Positions 1 through 9,800 of a DNA stretch of 64,000 nt are shown in pieces. Under the pieces are notes generated by a model. That model searched no databases. It was not told the DNA's origin and saw only the letters and a list, made by a program, of their open reading frames with translations. How positions within the stretch are numbered: position 1 is the stretch's first letter; each line of letters starts with the position of its first letter. This DNA is from Viola odorata. Taxonomy: Eukaryota; Streptophyta; Magnoliopsida; Malpighiales; Violaceae. The position numbers were made by a program, and so were the translations under genes. The stretch lies in NCBI GenBank assembly GCA_963691705.1, contig OY829542.1, positions 18,710,579 through 18,774,578 on the forward strand, written 5' to 3'.

Positions 1-540
1 TTTCATAACTGAAGTCCTTCTTTTTCATTTCTGTTAGGCTTACAGTTAGAGCATTACGTTTGATGTAACACTTTTCTGGTTAGGATCTTGTGTTTAAGTT
101 TGTAAAGCAAACTACTTTTAATTTATTGTTTGGTACTCTGGCAGCTAAATTATTGTTAAGTTATTTATTTTTCATATCAGTTTGTCTGGTATTGTAGATC
201 AAAGGTGATGTTATTGCTTTCAGTATTTCATATGCTTATATCAGTGAATGAGTTTGAATTATTCATGCATAAGTTAGGATGTATTGTACATAAAATTTAT
301 TGCACGTTCACCAGGGAACCTTTCATTTGCTTGCATAATCATGCAAAAAAAACACGTGATCCCAAAAAGAGTAATGTTGGTACAACTTTAGATCCTCTTC
401 ATTTGACTTTTATTGAACATGCCATCTCTGTTTCCTTTTTTCACGTTGCACTTCCATTTCCATGGTGCAGCCTTGATTGAAACTTGATATTGTTAATCCT
501 TGCACTCTTATGATTATTAACTAGGTGGAAATGTGCACAG
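1..540 (+). other. upstream intron(s) of the probable CTC1-like gene
   Basis: AT-rich sequence ahead of the first exon I can support. It ends in a pyrimidine-rich stretch and a usable acceptor (tgcacag, ending at 540). An earlier AG at 522-524 is a possible alternative acceptor. No earlier coding exon could be supported, so this is treated as intron. The gene begins outside the window. Confidence 0.45.
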
Positions 541-1198
541 GTTTGTCGAGTTCAGCTTGACCAAGTGAATCAATGTCATGTTAGTACGAGATTTTCACAT
601 TCTCGTTGTGGTCATGTTGTAAGCAAGTTGCCCAGCGGGGCTGTCAAATGCAGCTTCTGTCTCGACAATTGTGATGATGAGCTTGTGCGCACTTTCCACC
701 TGAAGATTACCCTCGCAGATGCGACTGCCAAGATCTTTGCATGGTGCAGTGGTCAAACTGCTGTGGAGTTGCTGCAAATATCTCCGGATGAATTTTATGA
801 GCTCCCTGAGGTACGGTCTAGCTCAATCATTTTCATTTAAGCTATATAAGCTTAACGATCTATCTAGCATTGACTTGCAAGAACTGCAATGCTGATTTCT
901 CATTTTCAATATTCTATATATTTACCCGGAAAACTTATTTTTTGTCCATTCCGACTCTGGAATTCTCTTGCCGTATATGGATACCATTAATCATACTCTA
1001 ACGTTAGCATATTCATATTCCTCACTGATCTTTATGTTACAGGATGAGCAATTTATGTATCCTTCCTCACTAGAGAGCGAGAGTTTTATTGTGGCATTAG
1101 TAAATTGCAAGAAGCAAAGCTGTGATTTCAGTCAGAGTATAGCCTTGGGGAGTGAAGCAGTTCCATGGGAAATCACTCGTGCCCTAAGGTGCGAATAA
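541..1198 (+). CDS. CTC1: 3'-terminal exons of a zinc-ribbon/OB-fold protein, probably CST complex subunit CTC1 (partial)
   Basis: Two exons join in frame: 541-810 (donor gtacgg) and 1043-1198 (acceptor ttacag), ending at TAA 1196-1198. The joined product is about 142 residues. Its first exon has a CxxC-type zinc-ribbon arrangement (CGHV near the start, then CSFC about 15 residues later) followed by a beta-rich segment (FHLKITLADATAKIFAW) like the C-terminal ssDNA-binding OB-folds of RPA70 and CTC1. CTC1 is the large subunit of the CTC1-STN1-TEN1 complex, which protects telomere ends and helps fill in the C-strand. The identification rests on the zinc-ribbon/OB pattern and the C-terminal position, not on a search. 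Another RPA-like OB protein is possible. The N-terminal part lies outside the window. Confidence 0.5.
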
Positions 1199-3341
1199 GT
1201 TAACCAATTTGGCGTCGTTAAAGTTTCCTGAATAAAGTAACAGGTAATCACGTAGAGAGTGCTCTGGTTAGACTAATGTATTTATATTGATGAACGAATG
1301 GCAAATGGTTTCTTGGTAACCTGATTAGCCTGAAAATACTTTTCATCTAGAAAACAAACTACTCACTCAAAATAATAATAAAAAAAACGTCAATATCTCC
1401 ATCCACATATTCGTGAACCTAAATGGATTTTATTAATAAAGAAATCTATTTAGTTTTCATCGCTGCATAATTCAATGCTTTTATGGCATTGATGAGTAGA
1501 AAGTGCATTTCAAGCATGATTGTGTTGCACACGTAGAGCATTATATGCAGAAATATTTGCAGCAGCCCATCTTGCTTGTTCTGTTTCATTTTCTTTCTTC
1601 TTTCATATTAAAAGCATATATATGTAGCTCGATATGTAGAGTGGTATTGAGAGAAGGCAAAGGAAGATGACGTAAAATCTCTCCATCCTTTTTTTTGGAA
1701 TTAGTTTCATGTCATTTTCTTCTAAGAATTTAAACTGCATGCATTTAATTTGTGATGTGATGTATAGTATACGAATGGAGTTCACTGAAAATATTATTTC
1801 TTCTAATAATCTAAAGTGCATGTATAGAATTAGTACAAATGTAATTTGTTTAATGTTTATGCTATAATTTTATTTTTAAATCCGTTTATTTCATTGTAGT
1901 ATTTGTTTAGAAATTTAAATGCATAAAATATATAGTATAAAGCTTGTTAACCGAAGAATAAAGTCAGTAACAACTTATTTTTATAAAATATTTATTTTAA
2001 AATTTTTCGTAAAGAAAATTGATATTTTAAACGCACCATTACTTTTAAAAACAAAAACCCATATCAAAAAAAAATTTTAAAAATTTTAAAATCCGGGTCA
2101 AAAAATCGGGTCGGGTTGACCCACCCGAATTTGGACGGGTTGACCCGCCCGAATTTGGCGCGGGTTGACCCGTATTATACTGTTCACGGGTCGTCAACTG
2201 GTCAGTGGGTTGCCAACTGGTCAACGGGTCGCGTGCGGGTCATGCTGACCCGTTTACGACCCGTTTGACCCTCTGAAATTTTGTATTCATAAAGACAAAA
2301 CATGGCAAAATAATTTTTGTAATAATAATAGTTCTTTAATGTCCTTTTCGGCACATGTTAAAGAATTATTTTTTTATTAATAAAATTGTTATGAATCTAA
2401 CTCATATCCTATGTTATAATATCAGTCAAATTACAAATCGTAATAGTTTTATGCTTACACAACCAAAATTAATACATTTAGGATTAGGACTCACCACCCG
2501 CTGTCCTTGTTTCTTTAATTTAGTTTCTTCAATTGCCAATTCCAATTTCTGCACCATTCCAAATGAGGAAACTTAAATAAGTGGAAAAAACTCTTTTTTT
2601 CCCCCTCTTGGCTTGTAGTATTAACTGGGTTTGTATCTGGTCAATGTAAGGAAAAACTTATTCCATCACATTTCTATAAAAAAAGATTAAAATGTAACGT
2701 TTTTTTTGTATATATCTTGAATCTAATAGAGAAAATAAACAAGCTTTTAATATAAATAATATTTCTTCATTTAAAGGTATATACATACTAATTATAAATA
2801 CGTAGTAAAACTTTCATAGTAAATTATTCAAATTGAACATGGATCCATCAAAAGGTGAAGCCCATAATTTTGTTTTTAACAGTGTTAGAAATACTAATAC
2901 TTTTACTAATTTTTATACTAAAAATATACGTGTCATCTTCACATTCACTTAACAGTTATTTATTTAAATAAAAACAGTAATATAATTTAATTAGGAAGGG
3001 ATAAACCCCAATCATATCTTAACACATCAGTTAGTACAACTTTATTAGTAAAATAATTAGTACTCATGCATTATTCAATTATTTTTTTGGGTGGGGAGGG
3101 GGCATGGCAGTAATTAAATTAAATTTTTAGATATTTATCCAAAATAAATAAAAATTATTTATTGTGGAATTTGATTTTTTTTTATAATGCCATATATTTT
3201 GTACATAAATAAAGACTCTTCAATTTAGATTCCTAAGTAAAGTAAATAAGAACAATTATTATTGTAATGTTACTTAACATTCTGTTAACTTTTAGTCACC
3301 AATAAAAAATAATAGTTCATAGTAATTATCGCCCTATTTTA
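1199..3341. other. AT-rich intergenic DNA
   Basis: Very AT-rich, with short homopolymer runs and no coding exon I can support. It presumably contains the 3' UTR of the upstream gene. The only distinct internal feature is a GC-rich patch at 2092-2272. Confidence 0.6.
2092..2272. repeat. GC-rich patch of GGGTCAAC/GTTGACCC-type motifs
   Basis: Within AT-rich DNA, the octamer-like motif GGGTTGACCC and variants (GGTTGACCCG, CAACTGGTCA, GGGTCAT) recur about ten times in both orientations. The pattern resembles subterminal repeats of a degraded DNA transposon. No clear terminal inverted repeats or TSD were found. Confidence 0.4.
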
Positions 3342-3343
3342 TA

Positions 3344-4208
3344 CTCCCTCCGGTCGCGAAACAATGTCGTTTCGCGACCGGGCACACGGATTAAGGAACC
3401 ACTGTTCCTCCGTGTGCTATTACCTTGCTGTCCTCGTCTTCTAACCCGCGTAGTTGCTGTACAGTGCAGAGGAAAATCAATTGCAGCAATTACCCAATCA
3501 ATTGCAGAAATTACCCAAGAAATTACCCAATCAATTACCCAATCAATTGCTCTACAGTGCGGAGGAAAATCAATTGCAGCAATTACCCAATCAATTACCT
3601 AAATTGCAGACAATCAATTGCAGAAATCAATGGCAGAAAACCAAAACTGCCAAAATTGCAGAAAACCAAAACATTTGATGCATCAAGGCACACATCAACA
3701 CCAAATCCGCCACCAAATTCCAATCAATTCTTAATTCCAATCAATTCCAACTCCAATCAAATCCAATTTCAATTAATTCTTAATTTCTCATCCTCCTCTG
3801 CAACCCACCAAATCACCGCCACACATCAACACCAAATCTGCCACCACAATCGGTTGCCAACCACCGCACCAGCCACCAGATCGGGATGGATTGTAAGAAT
3901 GGAAGCATGCAGAATCAAAACCATGGATTATGAAAAAGAAAGCAAAATTAAAATCTCAACCACTTCTGCCAATTAATTCCACCCAAATCCAAATTAAAAT
4001 CAATCCCCAAATTAAAACCCATCATCGCTGCACCAACCGCCAGCCACAACCACCGCACCAGCAAACCCAACCGAGTCAGTGAAAGACGAGAGAGAGCGAG
4101 GGTGAAAAGGTCAGAAAATGGGGAAAAATTTCTTGGAAACGGAGAACGACATGGATTAACGACCGCGGAAGAATGTCTTAAACGACATTCTTACGCGACC
4201 GGAGGGAG
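3344..4208. mobile_element. non-autonomous Tc1/mariner (Stowaway/MLE-type) MITE
   Basis: A perfect 15-bp terminal inverted repeat, CTCCCTCCGGTCGCG (3344-3358) and CGCGACCGGAGGGAG (4194-4208), is bordered on each side by TA (3342-3343 and 4209-4210), the mariner target duplication. The inverted repeat continues imperfectly for about 14 bp more through an AATGTCGTTT motif. CTCCCTCCG-type ends are typical of plant mariner-like elements. The 865-bp body has no transposase and contains short repeats, so it is a deletion or filler derivative mobilised in trans. Confidence 0.85.
3455..3640. repeat. imperfect short repeats inside the MITE
   Basis: Repeats of AATTACCCAATCAATTGCAG-like units. A larger duplicated segment starts with TACAGTGC(A/G)GAGGAAAATC at about 3460 and again at about 3551. 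ORFs called across it are low-complexity repeat translations and are not considered genes. Confidence 0.6.
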
Positions 4209-4210
4209 TA

Positions 4211-4464
4211 TGTAGTTTTGAAGTTTTTTTTGTGTGGCTAATGGGCCAATTAGTTACCGAGCAAGTGCGTATTTGCAATAGGCGACCGATGGGCTGCCTG
4301 CACTTGGTACTCAAGTTTCAAACAGAAGGTTTTTAGAATTTTATTACTTATTACCACTTTTAGAATCAATCAACAATCAACTTTTTAAACAATATTTTTT
4401 AAAACTTTTTTAAACTTTTTCTTTCATTCTTCTTCTTGTTGATTCATAAGCTTTTGATACTCAG

Positions 4465-4468
<4 letters not shown>
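4211..4468. other. intergenic DNA between MITE and TA microsatellite
   Basis: No gene or element recognised. This is host flank of the viral insertion. Confidence 0.5.

Positions 4469-4504
<36 letters not shown>
4469..4504. repeat. (TA)n microsatellite at left edge of the pararetrovirus
   Basis: About 18 TA dinucleotides directly abut the viral sequence. A second TA tract bounds the other end at 12480-12501, so the virus sits inside a TA microsatellite. Confidence 0.9.
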
Positions 4505-4506
<2 letters not shown>

Positions 4507-4507
4507 A
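4502..4507 (-). other. first half of the viral tRNA-Met primer-binding site
   Basis: On the minus strand this reads TGGTAT and runs directly into the TA repeat. The caulimovirid primer site is TGGTATCAGAGC, and its other half is at 12475-12479. Confidence 0.75.
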
Positions 4508-4571
4508 ATAAAGAGGGGGTGTCCGGTGAAAGAAAGGGAGTGGTATATACGCAGCGATTTGGTTTGCTTCT

Positions 4572-4573
<2 letters not shown>

Positions 4574-4612
<39 letters not shown>
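4574..4612 (-). repeat. 39-nt poly(A) tract (sense strand) in the viral leader
   Basis: An uninterrupted T run on the plus strand, i.e. poly(A) in viral sense. It lies about 120 nt downstream of the predicted transcription start and 70 nt before the primer-binding site. It may be slippage expansion of a short A run or a remnant of a polyadenylated viral RNA. No AATAAA precedes it. Confidence 0.7.
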
Positions 4613-4615
<3 letters not shown>

Positions 4616-4756
4616 TGGGCTACTGTTTAGGTACGGGGAACTAAGGAACTATTTGGGAACTGGAAACTAGAGAGAGAGTTTAGAGAGACATATGTTGAAT
4701 GAAAGCTCTCGTTGTATTAATTTTTTCTTGTGTTTACAAATGAAGGGGAGAGCCCC

Positions 4757-4763
4757 TTATATA
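4757..4763 (-). promoter_or_regulatory. TATA box of the viral pregenomic RNA promoter (35S-like)
   Basis: Minus-strand CTATATAAGGGG lies about 260 nt beyond the stop of ORF3, the usual place of the caulimovirid pregenomic promoter. The RNA start is expected about 30 nt downstream, near 4730. Downstream sequence is rich in CT and AG repeats. An AUG at 4691 would start a uORF of only three sense codons. Confidence 0.75.
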
Positions 4764-4971
4764 GAAAAACTCAAGGCTAAAGGCCAAAATACAAGTGGCC
4801 TAAAAAGCTAATCTAAAACGGATATTTCTTTACAAAAGATGGTCAGCTAAAATAAATGGCCGACAAAGGTAAAAAAGATGGCCGACAAAAGTAAAGTAAA
4901 AAGAAAAATTATTACATCCTGCCAAAAGGCAGTTGTCTGTCTTTCTATCTTTAACAGCTGTCTTCTGTGAT

Positions 4972-5015
4972 CGTCATTGCTTACGATTCTTTTCTATAGA
5001 CGTCATTGCTTACGT
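4972..5015 (-). promoter_or_regulatory. two as-1-like repeats upstream of the viral TATA box
   Basis: Minus strand carries ACGTAAGCAATGACG (5015-5001) and TCGTAAGCAATGACG (4986-4972), a 14/15-identical direct repeat. Each resembles the paired-TGACG as-1 element of the CaMV 35S promoter, bound by TGA-class bZIP factors and responsive to salicylate and auxin. They lie about 210-255 bp upstream of the TATA box, farther than in CaMV. Confidence 0.6.
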
Positions 5016-5022
5016 CTGCCTT

Positions 5023-6834
5023 CTAGATGTCTCTGTGTGTATCTGGAATAGTGGGAATAGTGTCATCACTATCGTTTCCAGCTTCTGTCATCTCTCTGTC
5101 TTGTAGATCTTCTATGAGATTGATGATATTATCTTCCTCAAGAAGTCTTCCATCTCCCGAATGTGGAAGGAACATTTTCCATTCTTTGGTGCTATAGATC
5201 TGGATAAAGTATCCTTCTCCTAAGAGATGGTAACTCATCCAAGTCTCTGGTGTGTAGAGGGCTCTGGGACTCTGTGCTGCTTTGTATATTTCTGGATTTT
5301 CTAGTTCTGAAAAATCGTATGGATCCAAAGCAATCATTTTGATGTCTTCTATATGATCTCTGTCTGTGTCTACTGTAAGAACAAAAATTCTCTTCTTTGC
5401 AGGGACTATTTCGAATCCCATTGCTGCTGGGAGAGTAGAATCTATGATGCATCTTAGTTTCTTTCTAACAGCCATGTTTCCTATAATCAGGAAGAATTTC
5501 TCTCCAAATTCTTCTAGATATTGTTCAATTTTTCCTTCTTCTTCTAGTCTGAAAGTTATCTGTTCTAACATTCCCATATGGAAGAATGACAGGATTTTTT
5601 GAAAAGGAAGATCTGTGATATTTAAATCTACTTGGAGTTTGAATAGTCCGGCTGTTTCTGTGTCTTTTAGATATCTGGAGAATGGTCCTCTGTTTAAGGC
5701 AAAGGGTTTTTGGATGACCTTTACTCCTCTAAATTTCCATCCTGGTTCTCCAAAATGCATTTTTACTATCTCTTTCTGTGCGTTAAGTAGTCCTTCAAAA
5801 TGACTACTTTCTGTTTTCTGTTTGATTATTTCTTCTCCTTCAGGCCATTCTTCAAATAGGGGCTGGAGGACTCTACTAGCAGGCATGTCTAGGAGTCTGG
5901 CTTTAAGCTGTGTATTGCTTCTGTTTACTGGAGTTTTCTCTTTTTTAAGGAATTTGTCTAGCTGTTGGACTTTGCTGTTTAAACTTTTCATTATATTTTC
6001 CCTTTGTGTTGCCAGTGTTTCTATGGATTTTGTCTGTTTCTCTGCTTTTTCTCTCTTTTGTTCTAAGAAAGCAATCTGTGTAGCTGTCTGTTGTTGGAGT
6101 TGGGCCAACTGCTCCTCTAACTTTCTGTTTTTATCTTCTAGCCTTGCTATGAGCTGGCTAGTATCTTCTCTAGCTACTTCTGAGTAAGGCCTGACTGTTT
6201 CAGGTTCTATGTAGAAGTTTGGGCCTAATTGGGCCCTTGCTTCTTCTAAGGCCTCAGAGAAACTGTGATATCCCACGTATATGGGATTTTGACACATGAT
6301 GAAATTTTTAACTGTATTGAAACTGTTGAAAACTCCTGTTTTTAAACCTCTGTATATCACATAATGTGAAAAAGACTTTCTGTGAATCTTAGGGTTTTTG
6401 TCTGAGAAATACATGCTTAAGGCATTTAAGCATTGTACTTTGAATTGTGTTGCTGCAGGAAGGGTCTGTATGTGCCAGATATTATCTAGCAAACATTGCT
6501 GTTCTCTATCTATATTCAATCCTTCAAAGGGTTTGAATTTTTTGTTACCTCCTTCTGTAAATTCTGTAAGGTACATTGTACCAAATCTAAGATCTCTGTT
6601 TGTTCCTCTAACTGGAGAGGCTCTCTGTGTGGATGGAAATACCACTTTCTGTATATTAGAGGATGATGACCCTCTTTCTGTGATTGTGACTGGCATAGCC
6701 AGATTGTTTCTGTACATGATGGTTCTGTCTGAAACTGATTCTTGAGTGTCTGGCTCCTGTTTGTTTTCTGTCTGTTCCTTGAACATCTGTTCTTTGGGTT
6801 TTATCACCCTTTTCTTCATTCTTACCTGTATCAT
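5023..6834 (-). CDS. pararetroviral ORF3: viroplasmin/transactivator-like protein (603 aa)
   Basis: An uninterrupted 603-residue ORF starting with ATG in an ATGA overlap with the polyprotein stop (6831-6834). Residues about 157-204 match the viroplasmin / RNase H1 N-terminal fold, with aromatic and glycine positions YVIYRGLKTGVF and YVGYHSFSEA. Residues about 224-300 form a Gln/Glu/Lys-rich coiled coil. The remaining 300 residues are not recognised. In caulimoviruses this fold is the core of the inclusion-body protein that transactivates reinitiation on polycistronic RNA. That function is inferred here from the domain and from ORF order. The basic N-terminus (KKRVIKPK) could be a nuclear or RNA-binding signal. 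A spliced mRNA is an alternative expression route: an acceptor-like ATACAG lies five codons after the ATG. Confidence 0.8.
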   Translation of the reverse strand: MIQVRMKKRVIKPKEQMFKEQTENKQEPDTQESVSDRTIMYRNNLAMPVTITERGSSSSNIQKVVFPSTQRASPVRGTNRDLRFGTMYLTEFTEGGNKKFKPFEGLNIDREQQCLLDNIWHIQTLPAATQFKVQCLNALSMYFSDKNPKIHRKSFSHYVIYRGLKTGVFNSFNTVKNFIMCQNPIYVGYHSFSEALEEARAQLGPNFYIEPETVRPYSEVAREDTSQLIARLEDKNRKLEEQLAQLQQQTATQIAFLEQKREKAEKQTKSIETLATQRENIMKSLNSKVQQLDKFLKKEKTPVNRSNTQLKARLLDMPASRVLQPLFEEWPEGEEIIKQKTESSHFEGLLNAQKEIVKMHFGEPGWKFRGVKVIQKPFALNRGPFSRYLKDTETAGLFKLQVDLNITDLPFQKILSFFHMGMLEQITFRLEEEGKIEQYLEEFGEKFFLIIGNMAVRKKLRCIIDSTLPAAMGFEIVPAKKRIFVLTVDTDRDHIEDIKMIALDPYDFSELENPEIYKAAQSPRALYTPETWMSYHLLGEGYFIQIYSTKEWKMFLPHSGDGRLLEEDNIINLIEDLQDREMTEAGNDSDDTIPTIPDTHRDI

Positions 6835-9800
6835 TTAAATAATTTTTCAATATTTCTAGACAGTAAATCTGCCAAACTGTTATTTTTTCCTTTTATATGT
6901 TCGAAACAGATTTTATATCCATTTCCCTGTATTAAATTCTGTAAATTTACCCATCTTGTTCTGTTTATCTTTTTACTATTTTCGTTCTTTAGAAACTTCA
7001 CTATTGCTTCACAATCTGTTCTGACTGTAAATTCATTCTGTAAATGAATCTTAAATTTATCTAGAGCATTTATTAATGCTTGAATTTCAAAATCTAGGCT
7101 TGTCCAATTTTGTCCTGTTTTAAAATTACCACTGGCATAAGCGGCAATCTTTTCTGTTTCTTTTTCTGAATATTTATTGGGTTTGCAGATCATAACTGCT
7201 CCCCATCCTTCTTTGCTACCATCACATTCAATGATGATATAATCTGTTATTAAGGGTAACTCTAATGGCTTAATTTTTCTAACCTGATCTTTAATTCGTT
7301 TTACTAGTTCTATATCTTCTTTGTTAAAATTTCTTTGTCCATTTTTTGCTGTTTTACTATAAAGAGGTCCTACCAATTTGCTCAAATTGGGGATAAACTT
7401 TCTAGCATAGTTTAGTATGCCTAAGAATGCTTGTATCTGTTTTAAACCTTCTAATTTTTCTGGAAATTTTAGAATAGTTTCTGCTATGTGAGGCTGTAAT
7501 TCTATTTTTCCATTTCCTATTTCTAATCCTAGAAAGGATATTTTTCTTTTATATAATTCCATTTTTCTTTTACTTACTACTATGTTATGTTCTTCTATTT
7601 TCTGAAAAACCTGTCTTAAATGATTTTCATGCTCTTTGATATTATTACTGGCTACTAAAATATCGTCTATATATACTAGGCAAAAATCGAATTCTAAGAA
7701 TATAGAATCCATAAATCTTTGAAATACTGCTGGTGCATTCTTTAGTCCGAACGAAAGAACATTCCATTCGAAATGTCCTTCTGAACATGTAAACGCTGTC
7801 CATTGTTTAAACCATTCTTCTAACTTTAATTGATTGTATCCTGATTTTAAATCAAATTTACTAAAAATCTTTTTCTGTTGTATTAACCCTATTAGGCTGT
7901 CTTTGTTTGGGATGTTATAAGCATCATCTATTGTGTTATCATTTAATCTTTTATAATTGTAGACTATTCTGGCTTTTCCTCTTTTGATCTCACTGTGATT
8001 TCTAACTATAAAGGCTGCTGTTCTATGAGGACTATCTGATCTTCTAATTAATCCCTGGTTTAGCATTTCAGGAATTTGTTTTTTGAATTCCTCTCTATCT
8101 AATGGACTGTAATCTATATTTGCTGTTACAATCCTTATATCAGGATTCTTAATCTGCATTTTGACTTTATATTCTACTTTGTTTTTAGTAATGTCTTCAC
8201 CTATTAATCCTATTTTTTCTAATCTTTGTATTATCGGGTAGTTTTTACTACTTTTAATATCTGGTCCTTTTTCTAAATCTAAGGCCAATTCTCTTCCTAT
8301 CATAGTGTATGTTTCGTTTTCTATGTAATTTGTTCTTTTTGTTTCTGGTTTTAAGAATTCTAAGGTAGGTTGTCCACCACGCTTTCGTGCGAACTCCGCT
8401 GTCTGTATGTATTTATTTGTTGGAAATGTATAAACATTTTTACTGATTGTTATACAATTTCTAGCTATTGTGATACTACCATTTAAACTGCATATAAAAT
8501 TTAATCCTAATAAAAAATCATTACTCTTTGTGTTTTCTGGTGCTATGTTAATTTGTGGTATTTCGTATTTTATGCTGTAATTCTTTGCAAAATCTATAAA
8601 CTGTATTCCTTGAGCTTCTACCTGATGTGTGATTATCATATTTCTTTGTTCAGCTGTTTTGGTAACTATCTTGTATTTTAACTGTTTATGGTATTTTTTA
8701 GGTATTAAACTATATCCTATCATACTTTTGGAGCTTGCTGTGTCTAAAATAGCATTTAATTCTACGAATGTGTTGGTATCTAGCCATAATCTACATTTTA
8801 GTGTGATTAGGCTTGCTATACACTTGTTAATAGTGAAGGATGATTCTTCTTGTACTTGTTCTGTCATATAACTAGTTTCTGTTTCAACTACTTCCTTTCT
8901 TTTTTCAGCTTTTGCTTCTAGTTCTAGAACTCTATATTTTAATAATTCTATTTCTACATCGTGCCTTTTGATTTGTTCTCTAAGGGTTTCGTCTAATACT
9001 CCTTTCTGAGTATTATTTTCTGTATTTTTCCCTGTTATATCTGTTTCTATTTGGAATAATTTCTTAATGCACATAAAGCATATTTCCTTAAAGCAATTGT
9101 TACACTGATATCGTCTATCTATTGCAGGGTATAACCTACAGTTAAAACAACTCATATGGTTATTTCCTCTGTTCCTAATCCATTCATGTAAACATTCTAT
9201 ACTTTGTTCCTGTTCTTCTGTATTCATATAAGTATATGTAATTCTGGTACTACTTTCGGGTTCTTCTTCTGATACTATACTATATACTGATTCATTTTCT
9301 GAATCTGTTTTTATATTTTCTATCTCGTATTCTCCTAATTGTTCTATTAAATTTGTCCTTTCTACATTTTTATTTTTGTTTGGACATCTATTAGCTAAAT
9401 GATCTGGATCTCCACAAATAAAACATGTACAACTTCTGTTTCTAGGTTTTTTAACATATTTATCCTTGTCTTTCCAAGATTTATCTTTTTTATAAGTTTT
9501 ACTCTTTCTAAGGAATTTCTTTTTTCTATCATAATATCCATAGGCTTGTGGTGTATAAATTGCTGTTTTACAAAATGCCCATGCTTGTCTTTTCATCTGT
9601 TCTTGCATAGTGGCTTCTTTACATTTATCTTCTAATTTCTTAAAGACATATGTGATTCTAGGTCCTATTCCTAGTTCTGTGATATGACCATATTCTTTGG
9701 TCCATTCTTCATGCATTAATCTTCCTAAATCGCCTGGAAGCTTGATGAAATACTTATTACATAAATCATCTTCCATAGCTTTTCCTGTTTGTGCTAATAG

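Noticed and set aside
205..480. 91-aa plus-strand ORF upstream of the CTC1-like exons
   Set aside because: Lies in AT-rich sequence directly before an intron acceptor; the composition does not look coding.
3414..3976. ORFs of 62-183 aa inside the MITE
   Set aside because: They are repeat translations in three overlapping frames; none resembles a mariner transposase.
4469..4504. Simple TSD for the pararetrovirus
   Set aside because: Both flanks are TA repeats, so no duplication length can be defined; and the virus encodes no integrase that would make one.
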